64,000 nucleotides of DNA, taken from contig NZ_CP079203.1 of NCBI RefSeq assembly GCF_019297835.1, positions 965,001-1,029,000 of the forward strand. Reading direction: 5' to 3'. Positions 51,368-60,104 of the stretch are shown here, piece by piece (within the stretch, counting starts at the first letter, position 1; the number at the start of each line of letters is the position of its first letter). Position numbers and translations under genes: made by a program. Source of the DNA: Sphingomonas sanguinis (GTDB lineage: Bacteria > Pseudomonadota > Alphaproteobacteria > Sphingomonadales > Sphingomonadaceae). The notes beneath the pieces were generated by a model. The model had not been told where the DNA came from and made no database searches. It saw only the letters and a list, made by a program, of their open reading frames with translations.

Positions 51368-52506
51368 CGCGCCCCTTCGGCTATTTCGTCCATCACCAGG
51401 GGCGCGGTCATGCCGAACGCTGCGCCGCCATCCTGAACGCCCTGCCGCCCGAGCGCCCCGTCACGATCTTCTGCGCGCGCGACGATATTTTCCCAGCCCT
51501 GCCGCCGCAGGTCGAGATCGTCACCATCCCCTCCCTCTTCGAGCCGACCGGGCTGGAGGCGGGGACGATGGATGCGGTGCCGACGCCCGAGACATTGCAC
51601 TGTGCGCCGCTCGGCTGGCCCGGCATCCGCCATGCCATGGCGGTGATCGCGGGCTGGTTCGACCGTGCCGACCCTGCGCTGATGATCTGCGACGTGTCCG
51701 CCGAGATCGCGCAGCTGGCGCGTATCTGCTCGGTCCCGCATGTGAAGATCCTCCAGCATGGCGACCGCAGCGATGCCGGGCACCGCGCCGCCTATGACGG
51801 TGCCGCCGGATTGCTCGCCGCGTTCGACGAGGCGCTGGCCCAGCCCGAATGGGACGCCACCATGCGCGCCAAGACCTGCTTCGTCGGCGGGCTGGGTGTC
51901 GACACCCGCATCCCCGAGCGCGAGCTGGCACGCCAGCGGATCGGCGTCGGCGCGGACGAGGAAATGATCCTGGTCCTGTCGGGCGGCGGCGGCGGCGGTT
52001 TCGCCCAGGCCCCGCTCGGTGTCGGCGCGCGCAGCCGCCCCGGTGCCCGCTGGATCACCATCGGCCCGGTCGCGCGCGACTGGCACGCCACCGAGCCCGC
52101 CAATATCGAACATCGCGGCTGGGTCGACAATCCGGCCGACCATGTGGCCGCCGCCGACCTCGTCATCGCCTCGACCGGCAACACCACCTGCCAGCAGATA
52201 CTGGCCGCCGCGCGGCCCTGGCTCGCCATCCCCGAATGGCGCTATTTCGACGAGCAGCATCGCAAGGCGGAGGCGCTGGCCGCCGCCGGGGTCGCGTGCG
52301 TCCGTCCGCATCTGCCTTCCTCGGCCCAGGCCTGGACCGCCGCGCTGGCCGAGACCCGCAGCCAGCACCGCCCCGCCATACAGCGCGCGATGATCGCCGA
52401 CGCGCCCGCCCAGACCGCCGCCGACTGGTTGGAGGCGCTGTCCGCACGGCTCTGGCCGATCGACCTCACCCACTCCCTTCCCCAATCCACCGGAGCCTCT
52501 TCATGA
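51364..52506 (+). CDS. GT-B glycosyltransferase (MurG/UGT-like)
   Basis: A 380-residue protein. It begins TRPFGYFVHHQGRGHAERCA, a glycine/histidine loop like that of MurG and GT1/GT28 enzymes, and the C-terminal donor half has MILVLSGGGGGGFAQAPLGV, HRGWVDNPADHVAAADLVIA and the STGNTTCQQILAAARPWLAI patch that normally binds the nucleotide sugar. GTG start within the stop of the preceding gene (GTGA). The exact donor is unknown. Its stop overlaps the next gene (ATGA). It probably adds a sugar during synthesis of the glycan made by this operon. Confidence 0.85.
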   Translation: MTRPFGYFVHHQGRGHAERCAAILNALPPERPVTIFCARDDIFPALPPQVEIVTIPSLFEPTGLEAGTMDAVPTPETLHCAPLGWPGIRHAMAVIAGWFDRADPALMICDVSAEIAQLARICSVPHVKILQHGDRSDAGHRAAYDGAAGLLAAFDEALAQPEWDATMRAKTCFVGGLGVDTRIPERELARQRIGVGADEEMILVLSGGGGGGFAQAPLGVGARSRPGARWITIGPVARDWHATEPANIEHRGWVDNPADHVAAADLVIASTGNTTCQQILAAARPWLAIPEWRYFDEQHRKAEALAAAGVACVRPHLPSSAQAWTAALAETRSQHRPAIQRAMIADAPAQTAADWLEALSARLWPIDLTHSLPQSTGASS

Positions 52507-53417
52507 TCTCGGTCGTCACGCTCGCCGGGGGCCGCCCCGAACATCTGCGCAACGTCGTGATCGGCCTGACCCGCCAGACGATGCTCCCCGCCGAGCTGAT
52601 CGTCGCGGTCATCCAGGACACGCCCTATGACCTGCCGGAGGCCCCCTTCCCGATCCGCCAGATGATGGTGTCCGGCCCGCGCCTGCCGCTGGCGACCGCA
52701 CGCAATGCGGCGGCCGAGGCGGCGGTCGGCGACAAGCTGGTCTTCCTCGACATGGATTGCATCCCGACCCCCGACCTGCTGGCCGATTATGATCGCTATC
52801 TGGATCAGGAAGACGGGCTGCTGATGGGCGAGGTCATGTACCTGCCCGGCGGTGCGACGGCGGGCGACTGGCGGTATCAGGATTTCGCCGAGGTCGCGGT
52901 GCGCCACTCCGACCGGCGCGGACCGCCGCCGGAGGGGATCGAGCGGTGCGCGGATTATCGCTGCTTCTGGTCGCTCAACTTCGCGATGCGTCGTGACACC
53001 TTCCTCGGCACCGGCGGGTTCGACGAGCGCTATGCGGGCTATGGCGGCGAGGACACCGATTTCGGCAAGGTGGTGGACAAGGCGGGCGTGCCGATCGCCT
53101 GGATCAAGGGCGGGCTCGCCTATCATCAATACCACCCGCATCACATGCCGCCGGTCCACCATATCGACAGCGTGGTGCGCAATGCCGAATTGTTCGAGGC
53201 GAAATGGGGCTATCGCACCATGGGCCACTGGCTGCACGCCTTTCGCCTGATGGGCCTGATCGACGATACGCCCGGCCGCCCGATCCAGATCCTGCGCCGC
53301 CCCGATAAGGACGACCTCGCGCTAACCGGGCAGCAGAGCCACCAGCCCTATGCCAACACCGCCAGCGTCATCCGCCTGCTGGAGGAGCGCGCCGCCGGCG
53401 CCTGCGTCGCGGCATGA
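52503..53417 (+). CDS. GT2-family glycosyltransferase
   Basis: A 304-residue GT-A enzyme. The N-terminal strand ISVVTLAGGRPEHLRNVVIG, the LPLATARNAAAEAAVGDKLV segment and the metal-binding DMD in VFLDMDCIPTPDLLADYD are classical. The acceptor-side motif is GGFDERYAGYGGEDTDFGKV, close to the galactosyltransferase/chondroitin-polymerase-like C-terminal region (ED box). No membrane helix. Overlaps both neighbours by 4 bases. Sugar specificity unknown. Confidence 0.9.
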   Translation: MISVVTLAGGRPEHLRNVVIGLTRQTMLPAELIVAVIQDTPYDLPEAPFPIRQMMVSGPRLPLATARNAAAEAAVGDKLVFLDMDCIPTPDLLADYDRYLDQEDGLLMGEVMYLPGGATAGDWRYQDFAEVAVRHSDRRGPPPEGIERCADYRCFWSLNFAMRRDTFLGTGGFDERYAGYGGEDTDFGKVVDKAGVPIAWIKGGLAYHQYHPHHMPPVHHIDSVVRNAELFEAKWGYRTMGHWLHAFRLMGLIDDTPGRPIQILRRPDKDDLALTGQQSHQPYANTASVIRLLEERAAGACVAA

Positions 53418-54490
53418 GGATCGCACTGCTCGCCCATGTCCGCCAGCCCATCCGCCAGCCTTTCCTGGGCGGCATGGAGGCGCATGGCTGGTATCTGGCC
53501 GAGGGGCTGGCGGCACGGGGGCATGAGGTGGTGCTGTTCGCCAGCGGCGACAGCGACCCGCGCTTCACCCTCGATCCGGTCCTGCCGGTCCATTACGAAG
53601 CCGTCTTCCCCTGGGCCGAGCATCGCGGCAAGCCCGAACTGATCGCGCATGTCGATGCGGGCTATGCCGCCGCCTGCGACCGGATCGCGCGCGGCGGGTT
53701 CGATGTGGTGCACAATAACAGCCTGCACCGTTTCCCGCTGGAGCAACGCCGGACCGCGCAAGTGCCGACCGTCACCTCGCTGCATGTGCCGCCTTATGAC
53801 GCGCTCCATCATTTCGTGACGATCAGCCCCAGCCCGACCCATAGACTGACCGTCACCTCCGCCCGCCAGTTGCAGGCCTGGTGGCCGAACGGCGCGCCGC
53901 CCGAAGCCTCGGTGCTGCACAATGCTATCGACCCCGACGCCTGGCCCTTTGCCGAGCAGGGCAATGGCGAGGCGGTGTGGTGCGGGCGGATCACCCCCAA
54001 CAAGGGCACGCACCTCGCCATCCGCGCCGCGCGGGAAGCGGGCGTCGCGCTGACCCTGTTCGGCGCGGTCGAAGACCCGGACTATTTCGCCGCCGAGGTC
54101 GAGCCGTTGCTGGGCCATGGCATCCGTTATGGCGGGCATCTGGACGGCGCAGCGCTGGCGCAGGAACTGGGTCGGGCCTCGGTATTTCTCTTCACCCCCT
54201 GCTGGGACGAACCGTTCGGACTGGTGGCCATCGAAGCGATGGCGTGTGGCCTGCCGGTCGCCGCGTTCGATGCAGGTGCGGCGCGCGAAGTCGTCGGCGA
54301 GGCCGGATGCATTGCCCCTGCCGGGGATGTCGCCGCGCTGGCCGACGCCCTGACCCGCGCCATGGCCATTCCGCGCAGCACCGCCCGCCGCCGGGTGGAG
54401 ACGCATTTCGCCCGCGACCTGTGGCTGGACCGCTGCGAAGCGCTTTACGCCAGCGTGCGCGGTGCTTTGCCGAGCGCCATCGCGGCGTGA
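53414..54490 (+). CDS. GT4-family glycosyltransferase
   Basis: A 358-residue GT-B enzyme. It starts MRIALLAHVRQPIRQPFLGG with EAHGWYLAEGLAARGHEVVL, has FDVVHNNSLHRFPLEQRR and the donor-side elements AVWCGRITPNKGTHLAIRAA and the FLFTPCWDEPFGLVAIEAMA loop with the paired glutamates, followed by AAFDAGAAREVVGEAGCIAP. Related proteins act in surface glycan assembly. ATGA overlap with the gene before and GTGA with the one after. Confidence 0.92.
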   Translation: MRIALLAHVRQPIRQPFLGGMEAHGWYLAEGLAARGHEVVLFASGDSDPRFTLDPVLPVHYEAVFPWAEHRGKPELIAHVDAGYAAACDRIARGGFDVVHNNSLHRFPLEQRRTAQVPTVTSLHVPPYDALHHFVTISPSPTHRLTVTSARQLQAWWPNGAPPEASVLHNAIDPDAWPFAEQGNGEAVWCGRITPNKGTHLAIRAAREAGVALTLFGAVEDPDYFAAEVEPLLGHGIRYGGHLDGAALAQELGRASVFLFTPCWDEPFGLVAIEAMACGLPVAAFDAGAAREVVGEAGCIAPAGDVAALADALTRAMAIPRSTARRRVETHFARDLWLDRCEALYASVRGALPSAIAA

Positions 54491-55398
54491 GCGAGGATGT
54501 GATCGCAGGCCAGCGAAAGGCGCTGCTCGACCTCTATCGTCGTCACGTCACGTCGGGGGAGCCCTATGCGCTGGTCGATTTTCCCGATCATCCCAATGTG
54601 GGCGACAGCGCGATCTGGCTGGGTGAGATCGCCCTGCTCCACGCGGTCGGCGCGGGCGATCCGGCCTATATCTCCCGCTGGGATGATTTTGACGAAGCGG
54701 CCTTCCGCGCCGCCTGTCCGAGCGGGCCGATCCTGATCCATGGCGGCGGCAATCTGGGCGACATCTGGCCGCATCATCAGCATTTCCGCGAATATCTGAT
54801 CGCGCGTTTTCATGATCGTCGGATCGTCCAGCTGCCCCAGTCGATCCACTTTCGCGACGAAGCCCATCGCAACCGCTTCGCCGCACTGGTCGACAGCCAC
54901 CCGGATTTCCACCTCTATGTCCGCGACACGGTCAGCCTCGACCTGGCACGCAAGTATTTCACCTGCCCCAGCACGCTCGCCCCCGACTCCGCCTTCGGTT
55001 TGGGCAGCATCGAGCGACCAGCCTTGGCGGATTGCCAAGTGCTGATGCTGCTGCGCTCCGACGCCGAACGTGCCGCCCGCGACGACGCGCCATTGCTGGC
55101 CCTTACGGATACGGTAGCGCTGGACTGGCTCGACGAACCCCCAGTCGACGCGTCCGCTCCGACCGGCCGGGCACGGGAGCGTGTCGAACGCGGGCTGAAA
55201 CTGCTCGCTCGCGGCGAGCGGATCGTCACCGACCGGCTGCACGGCCATATCCTGGCCCTGCTGCTCGGTATCCGCCACGTCGTGCTGGACAATGACTATG
55301 GCAAGGTCGGCGCCTATATCGCGGCCTGGACGGCGGAAAGTCCGCTCGTCCGGCAGGCGCGATCCGCGCAGGAGGCCGCGGAGCTGGTCGCGGGATGA
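54487..55398 (+). CDS. Polysaccharide pyruvyl transferase family protein
   Basis: A 303-residue protein. Family motifs: ALVDFPDHPNVGDSAIWLGE at the start, GPILIHGGGNLGDIWPHHQH, RRIVQLPQSIHFRD, FHLYVRDTVSLDLARKYF, and IVTDRLHGHILALLLGIRHV near the C-terminus, the last being the signature of this family (DRLH). It would add pyruvate from PEP as a ketal to a sugar, giving an acidic group, as in exopolysaccharides. GTG start overlaps the GT4 stop, so the longer upstream frame is just read-through of that gene in another frame. The stop overlaps the last GT2 gene. Confidence 0.9.
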   Translation: MSEDVIAGQRKALLDLYRRHVTSGEPYALVDFPDHPNVGDSAIWLGEIALLHAVGAGDPAYISRWDDFDEAAFRAACPSGPILIHGGGNLGDIWPHHQHFREYLIARFHDRRIVQLPQSIHFRDEAHRNRFAALVDSHPDFHLYVRDTVSLDLARKYFTCPSTLAPDSAFGLGSIERPALADCQVLMLLRSDAERAARDDAPLLALTDTVALDWLDEPPVDASAPTGRARERVERGLKLLARGERIVTDRLHGHILALLLGIRHVVLDNDYGKVGAYIAAWTAESPLVRQARSAQEAAELVAG

Positions 55399-56291
55399 TC
55401 GATTTCAGCCTGCTGATCTGCACCCGCAACCGCAGCCGGAGTCTCGCCGCCACGCTCGCCTCAGTCGATGCTGCCGCCCGGCATCCGGGCAGCGGCGCGA
55501 TCGAGCTGATCCTGGTCGACAACGGTTCGACCGATGCCACAGCGGCGGTGATCCGACACTGGGCGACCGATCGGCCCTTTACAGTTCGCTTATTGTCCGA
55601 GCCGCTGCCCGGCCTCGCCCGCGCACGCAACGTCGCGCTTCGGGCGGCACGGGGGCGGATCATTGCGATGACCGACGATGACTGCGTGCTGCATCCCGAT
55701 TACTTCGCGCATATGGCCCGGGCCTTTGCCGGACAGCCCGCCCCCGTCATCATCGGCGGACGTATCCTGCGCGGCGATCCCGCCGACCTAATGCTGACCG
55801 TCAAACTAGAGGATCACCCGATGATCGCGGAGCCGGACAGCTTTCCCGGCGGCTTCGTCATGGGCGCCAATCTGGCCTTCACCGCCGACGTCGGCCGCAT
55901 GGTGGGGCCGTTTGACGAACGGTTCGGGGCGGGTGCGCCGTTCCGCGCCGCCGAGGATACCGATTTCCTGCTGCGCGCCCAAGCGCTGGGCATAGCGATC
56001 CGCTACGACCCCGGCTTCGTGGTCGACCATTATCACGGCCGCCGCCGGGAGGACGAGGCCGTCGCGCTGCTGGCGGGATACGGCTTTGGCGACGGGGCGC
56101 TCTACGCCAAGCACATGCTGACCTACCGCCGGGTCCGCCGCTGGATGGTGCAGGACGTCCGCAACCTGCGCGATCGCTTTGCCGGGCCGGTGCCCACGAT
56201 CCGGCACTTCCACGCCTTTCGCCTGCGCCATGTGCTGGCGGGCTTCGCGGCCTATACCCGCGCGGCGATCAGAAATCCGCGCTCAGCCTGA
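55395..56291 (+). CDS. GT2-family glycosyltransferase
   Basis: A 298-residue GT-A enzyme. N-terminal FSLLICTRNRSRSLAATLAS, the strand IELILVDNGSTDATAAVIRH, the metal motif AMTDDDCVLHPDYF and the acceptor-side GPFDERFGAGAPFRAAEDTD all match family 2. A C-terminal Arg-rich region may bind membrane. It is last in the six-gene unit, and its 3' end overlaps the convergent TonB receptor gene by 23 bases. Confidence 0.92.
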   Translation: MIDFSLLICTRNRSRSLAATLASVDAAARHPGSGAIELILVDNGSTDATAAVIRHWATDRPFTVRLLSEPLPGLARARNVALRAARGRIIAMTDDDCVLHPDYFAHMARAFAGQPAPVIIGGRILRGDPADLMLTVKLEDHPMIAEPDSFPGGFVMGANLAFTADVGRMVGPFDERFGAGAPFRAAEDTDFLLRAQALGIAIRYDPGFVVDHYHGRRREDEAVALLAGYGFGDGALYAKHMLTYRRVRRWMVQDVRNLRDRFAGPVPTIRHFHAFRLRHVLAGFAAYTRAAIRNPRSA

Positions 56292-58647
56292 CCCCCACGG
56301 TGCGCGGCCGCAGCGGCGTCGAGACATTGCGCCGCCCGAGCAGGAACGGATTGCCATAAGCGAAGCGATTGCCTCGCTCGTCGAGCAGATTGTCGAGCGT
56401 CAACGCCAGGGCATAGCCGCCCCTTTTTGCGGTCAGCCCCAGATTGGCGACGCCATAGCCGCCCTGGCGCACGTCGAACGTGTCGCCCACCCCCAGCACC
56501 GAGGGGCCGACAAAGGCCACCTCGCCGCGCGTCGACAGGATCGTATCGTGCCCGAGCGCGACGTCGCGAACCACGCCGACACGCGCCGAGATGCTGGGGG
56601 TCTCGGGCAAGCGGCGGTTGCGGGCGCGGCTGAGCGCGGCGGTGGAGCCCATGACCTCATTGTCGGTGACGAACACCGCGCCGGTCAGGTGCCAGTCCCG
56701 CTGCGGCACCCATTCGACCCAGCCCTCCAGCGCATCGACCCGCGCATCGCCGATATTGCTCGTGATGGGCTGGCCCGCCCGGTTGAGCAGATCGGCCTGG
56801 ATCGCGCTCCAATGCGCATGGGACAGGCTGACCGATGCCGACACGCCCGTAGCACCGCGCCGGACATGGCGCAGCCCCGCCTCGACCATCTGGATCGAGT
56901 CGGACTCGAAGTTCGCGACCCGCCCGATACCCGCCGCCACCGCCAGACCACCGGTGCGGAAACCCGATTGATAGCGGCCGAATGCGGTCCACTCTCCACC
57001 CAAAGCCCAGGAAAAGCCAAAGGTCGGATCGACCCGCGTGGTCGAGCGCCCGCGTACGAAATTCTTCGATCGCGGCGTGATCGACGGCTCGCCATCGACC
57101 CGCGCGGCGGTGACGCGCCCGCCGAGCGTCAGCCACAAGCGGTCGGTCAGCGGATGCGTCGCCTCGCCGAAAACCGCGCCGCTGCGCGTGACGTTGGTCA
57201 CGCCGATCACCGGCCTCACGCCCTGACGGATGGTCAGCGAACGCCCCATCACCGACTGGTCGGACACCAGATTGACGCCGACCACCCACGACCCGCCGCC
57301 CGCCAACCGCCGCGACAGGCGGCTTTCGTGCGAGAACAGGGTCTTGCTGCTGTTCAGCTGATAGGATTCGTGCGGCAGGACCGCGCTCGCATCGAACTGC
57401 TCGAACGACGCGCCGCCGACCAGACCGGTGGCGGACACGAATTGCAGCCCGCTCGCCCAATGCTTGGACAGGAGCAACCGCCCGAACCGCATGTCGCTCC
57501 AGGACGGCTGGGGAATCGCCGATCGGCTGGCGAGCACATCCTCGCTCAGCACATATTGCGCATCGCGCGACACGATCGACTGGGTCCCGCCGCCCAACTC
57601 CGCGTGCCAGCCGCCCCCGACGTCCCAAAGCAGGGTGCCGCGCAATCCGCTGGTCAGCACGCGGTTGATATTGGTCGTCTTCGTCCGCAGATTATCGATA
57701 TAGCCGCCATCGACCGCGTGATAGCCGACCAGCCGGACACCCAGCGTGTCGGGCAACAAAACCTTGTTGGCCACCGCCGCCATGTCGTTGCTGGGCGCGC
57801 CGCCCCCGGTCAGCGCGCCGCCCCATTCGATCCGCCCGCCATCCTGCGTAAGCGACACCGGATTGGAGGTCAGCCGGACGATCCCCCCGATCGCGCCCGA
57901 ACCGTGCAGCGCGCCTTGCGGCCCCTCGGCGATCTCGACTTCGCCGATGTCATAGAGTTTCAGGCCCGGATCAGGCCCGGCAAAGGCGATCTGTACCTCA
58001 TCCAGATAGAGGCTGGCGGTCGACTCCGTCGCGCCGTTGAAGCTGCTGTCGGCGATGCCGCGAATGAACAGCTTGTTGCGCCCAGGACCGAGCGCGGTCG
58101 TCTGCAGGATCGGCGTCTGGCCTGCGACATCGCTGAGGTCGATCGAACCGTTGGGCAGCGTCACCCCGCGCCCGACCACCGACACGCTGCCGGGATAGCG
58201 GGCCAATTCGGTGCCCTGCTTGCTGGCGGTCACGATGATATCGCCGGTCGCGCCGGAAGGTGCCGGCGACCGGGCGGGCAGAGGACGACGCACCGGCACG
58301 GGCTGCGGCGACCCGACGATCCGGAAGCTGGCGGCATCGACCGCCACTGCGCGGTAGCCGGTGCCGCGCAGCAGCTGCGCCAAGGCCCGCGCGGGCGCGG
58401 CATGGGTGGTCAACGTGCGGGTGCGAACCTCATGCAGGCGGGGATCGGTGGCGACGACGGTGATCCCCCCCTGTCGCGCCAGTTCACGCAATGCGAAGTC
58501 GAGCGTCGCCGGGGCGATGACGATCCGGCGGGACGCCCCTACGCTGGTGGTTTGCGCCCGACCGGCGACAGGCAAGGCGAGGGCGGCCACGACCAACAGG
58601 CCGCGTTCAATGAACCCCGTCCGACGCCCGCAAAATCCAGTCCCCAC
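56269..58647 (-). CDS. TonB-dependent receptor with N-terminal STN signalling domain
   Basis: A 792-residue outer-membrane receptor of the FecA/FpvA style. A signal peptide (RGLLVVAALALPVAGRAQ) is followed by an STN/secretin-TonB N-terminal domain of about 80 residues (DFALRELARQGGITVVATDP, RALAQLLRGTGYRAVAVDAA) that contacts FecR in known systems. The plug begins GDIIVTASKQGTELARYPGS and includes KLFIRGIADSSFNGATESTA and IAEGPQGALHGSGAIGGIVR; the barrel ends VGVRLSADF with the final Phe. Start GTG at 58647 overlaps fecR by 41 bases. Ligand unknown. It converges on, and overlaps by 23 bases, the glycosyltransferase operon. Confidence 0.92.
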   Translation of the reverse strand: MGTGFCGRRTGFIERGLLVVAALALPVAGRAQTTSVGASRRIVIAPATLDFALRELARQGGITVVATDPRLHEVRTRTLTTHAAPARALAQLLRGTGYRAVAVDAASFRIVGSPQPVPVRRPLPARSPAPSGATGDIIVTASKQGTELARYPGSVSVVGRGVTLPNGSIDLSDVAGQTPILQTTALGPGRNKLFIRGIADSSFNGATESTASLYLDEVQIAFAGPDPGLKLYDIGEVEIAEGPQGALHGSGAIGGIVRLTSNPVSLTQDGGRIEWGGALTGGGAPSNDMAAVANKVLLPDTLGVRLVGYHAVDGGYIDNLRTKTTNINRVLTSGLRGTLLWDVGGGWHAELGGGTQSIVSRDAQYVLSEDVLASRSAIPQPSWSDMRFGRLLLSKHWASGLQFVSATGLVGGASFEQFDASAVLPHESYQLNSSKTLFSHESRLSRRLAGGGSWVVGVNLVSDQSVMGRSLTIRQGVRPVIGVTNVTRSGAVFGEATHPLTDRLWLTLGGRVTAARVDGEPSITPRSKNFVRGRSTTRVDPTFGFSWALGGEWTAFGRYQSGFRTGGLAVAAGIGRVANFESDSIQMVEAGLRHVRRGATGVSASVSLSHAHWSAIQADLLNRAGQPITSNIGDARVDALEGWVEWVPQRDWHLTGAVFVTDNEVMGSTAALSRARNRRLPETPSISARVGVVRDVALGHDTILSTRGEVAFVGPSVLGVGDTFDVRQGGYGVANLGLTAKRGGYALALTLDNLLDERGNRFAYGNPFLLGRRNVSTPLRPRTVGVRLSADF

Positions 58648-59542
58648 CGCTCTGGCGCCACTCCGCTCCGATCAGCTTCGCAAGACGTGGAACATCCCGG
58701 CTGGCGTCGCCCGTCACCCGGACCAGCCCGGTGACGCTGCGTTTCGCCAACGGCCCCTCCACCGCGATCCGCATGCCATAGGCGGATTGCAATCGTGCAG
58801 CAATCGTGTCGACCGTATCGCCGTCGAGGTCCAGCAGGCCGCGACGCCACCCCCCGACCATCGCCGGATCGACCTGCACGCGGCGCAGGCTACCCTGCGC
58901 CTCGTCCAGCCGTGCCCCCTGCCCGGCGGTCAGCTGCATCGTCTGGCCCCGGGGAGCGAGCGCGACCGCCCCTTCCGCGACAGTCACGTCCAGCCGAGCC
59001 CCCTCACGCCGGACGTTGAACACGGTCCCCATGTCGCGGATCGACACATCGCCCGAGCGGAGTTCGAAAGGAGCGGAGGCGTCGTGGCGAACGCGAAACA
59101 GCGCCTGCCCGCTTTCCAGCGTCGCGACCCGCGTGTCGTTGCGGTCGAGCCGAAGCCGCGATCCCCCCGCCAGTTCGACCTGCGTACCGTCGTTCAGCGC
59201 GATGGCCCGCGTCTCGCCTGGCCTGGTCTGCTCGATCCGGATGTCGGGGCGCGAATGCATCAGCACCGGCCCCGCCATCAGCGCGACGGCCGCCGCGACG
59301 CCGCCCATCAGCCACCAACGACCCCACCCCCTGTTGTCGTTGGCGGCCACCGGCGTTTCGGCGATGACGGATTCCGGCGCGCCCACCGGCTCGGCCAGCA
59401 GAGCATCGGCCATCGCCACCACGTCATAGGCGCGCGCGTTGGCCGGGCTGTCCTCCAGCCAGGTCGCAAAGGCATCCCATTCGGCCGCGCTCATATCGCG
59501 CTGCCGGACGTGCCAGTCGATCGCCTGTTCCTCCCGCGTCAC
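58607..59542 (-). CDS. FecR-family anti-sigma/sigma regulator
   Basis: A 311-residue inner-membrane protein. The cytoplasmic N-terminal DUF4880-like part has AIDWHVRQRDMSAAEWDAFA and WLEDSPANARAYDVVAMADA. One membrane helix follows near residues 78-95 (WWLMGGVAAAVALMAGPVL), then the periplasmic FecR domain (RAIALNDGTQVELAGGSRLR, FNVRREGARLDVTVAEGAVA) and a C-terminal STN-like extension (AARLQSAYGMRIAVEGPLAK). It should pass the receptor signal to the adjacent ECF sigma factor. Overlaps the sigma gene by 4 bases and the receptor by 41. Confidence 0.92.
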   Translation of the reverse strand: MTREEQAIDWHVRQRDMSAAEWDAFATWLEDSPANARAYDVVAMADALLAEPVGAPESVIAETPVAANDNRGWGRWWLMGGVAAAVALMAGPVLMHSRPDIRIEQTRPGETRAIALNDGTQVELAGGSRLRLDRNDTRVATLESGQALFRVRHDASAPFELRSGDVSIRDMGTVFNVRREGARLDVTVAEGAVALAPRGQTMQLTAGQGARLDEAQGSLRRVQVDPAMVGGWRRGLLDLDGDTVDTIAARLQSAYGMRIAVEGPLAKRSVTGLVRVTGDASRDVPRLAKLIGAEWRQSGGDWILRASDGVH

Positions 59543-60090
59543 TCGTCCCCGCTCCTTCCACTGTCAGGACGACGCCAACGCGTCCGATCCGCACCCTCGG
59601 CATCACGATTTTCTTGCAAAAATTGATAGGCGCGGCGCAGCAGCTTTTCGACGGCACTCACCGTGATGCCCATCTGCTCCGCAATGTCGCGTTGCGGCCG
59701 TTCCTCGAAGCGGAACAGGGTGAAGGCCTCGCGCATCCGGTCGGGCATCCGCGCGATCAGCGCATGCGCCTGGGCCAGTTCGCTGCGGCCCGAGGCGATC
59801 CGTTCGGGATCGGCATATTCGGCGGATTGCGGCTGCACCTCTTCCCACGCGCCGTCCCGCACGCCGCGCCGGGCGGCGGCGATACGGCGGTCGGTCGCCA
59901 GATTGGTCGCCATGCGGCAGAGAAAGGGAATGGGCTGATCGATCAACGTGGCGTCGAGCCCGGAAATGCGCAGCCAGAGGTCCTGAAGCGCATCCTCCGC
60001 CTCGTCAGGCGAGCCGAGCCGGGCGGCCAGCAGGCGACGCAGCAGCGGGCGCGCCTCCATGAACCGGCCTTCCAGACCCTGATTACTCAA
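59539..60090 (-). CDS. FecI-type ECF sigma factor
   Basis: A 183-residue sigma factor with region 2 (DEAEDALQDLWLRISGLDAT, FLCRMATNLATDRRIAAARR) and region 4 (RMREAFTLFRFEERPQRDIA, MGITVSAVEKLLRRAYQFL). Start is TTG at 60090 with GAGGG six bases ahead; an ATG 10 codons in is possible. It forms a unit with fecR and the receptor, the standard cell-surface signalling cassette. Only 14 bases separate it from the upstream deacetylase gene on the same strand, so it may be co-transcribed with that gene and a glycosyltransferase. Confidence 0.93.
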   Translation of the reverse strand: MSNQGLEGRFMEARPLLRRLLAARLGSPDEAEDALQDLWLRISGLDATLIDQPIPFLCRMATNLATDRRIAAARRGVRDGAWEEVQPQSAEYADPERIASGRSELAQAHALIARMPDRMREAFTLFRFEERPQRDIAEQMGITVSAVEKLLRRAYQFLQENRDAEGADRTRWRRPDSGRSGDE

Positions 60091-60104
60091 AGACCGCCCT
60101 CGTA

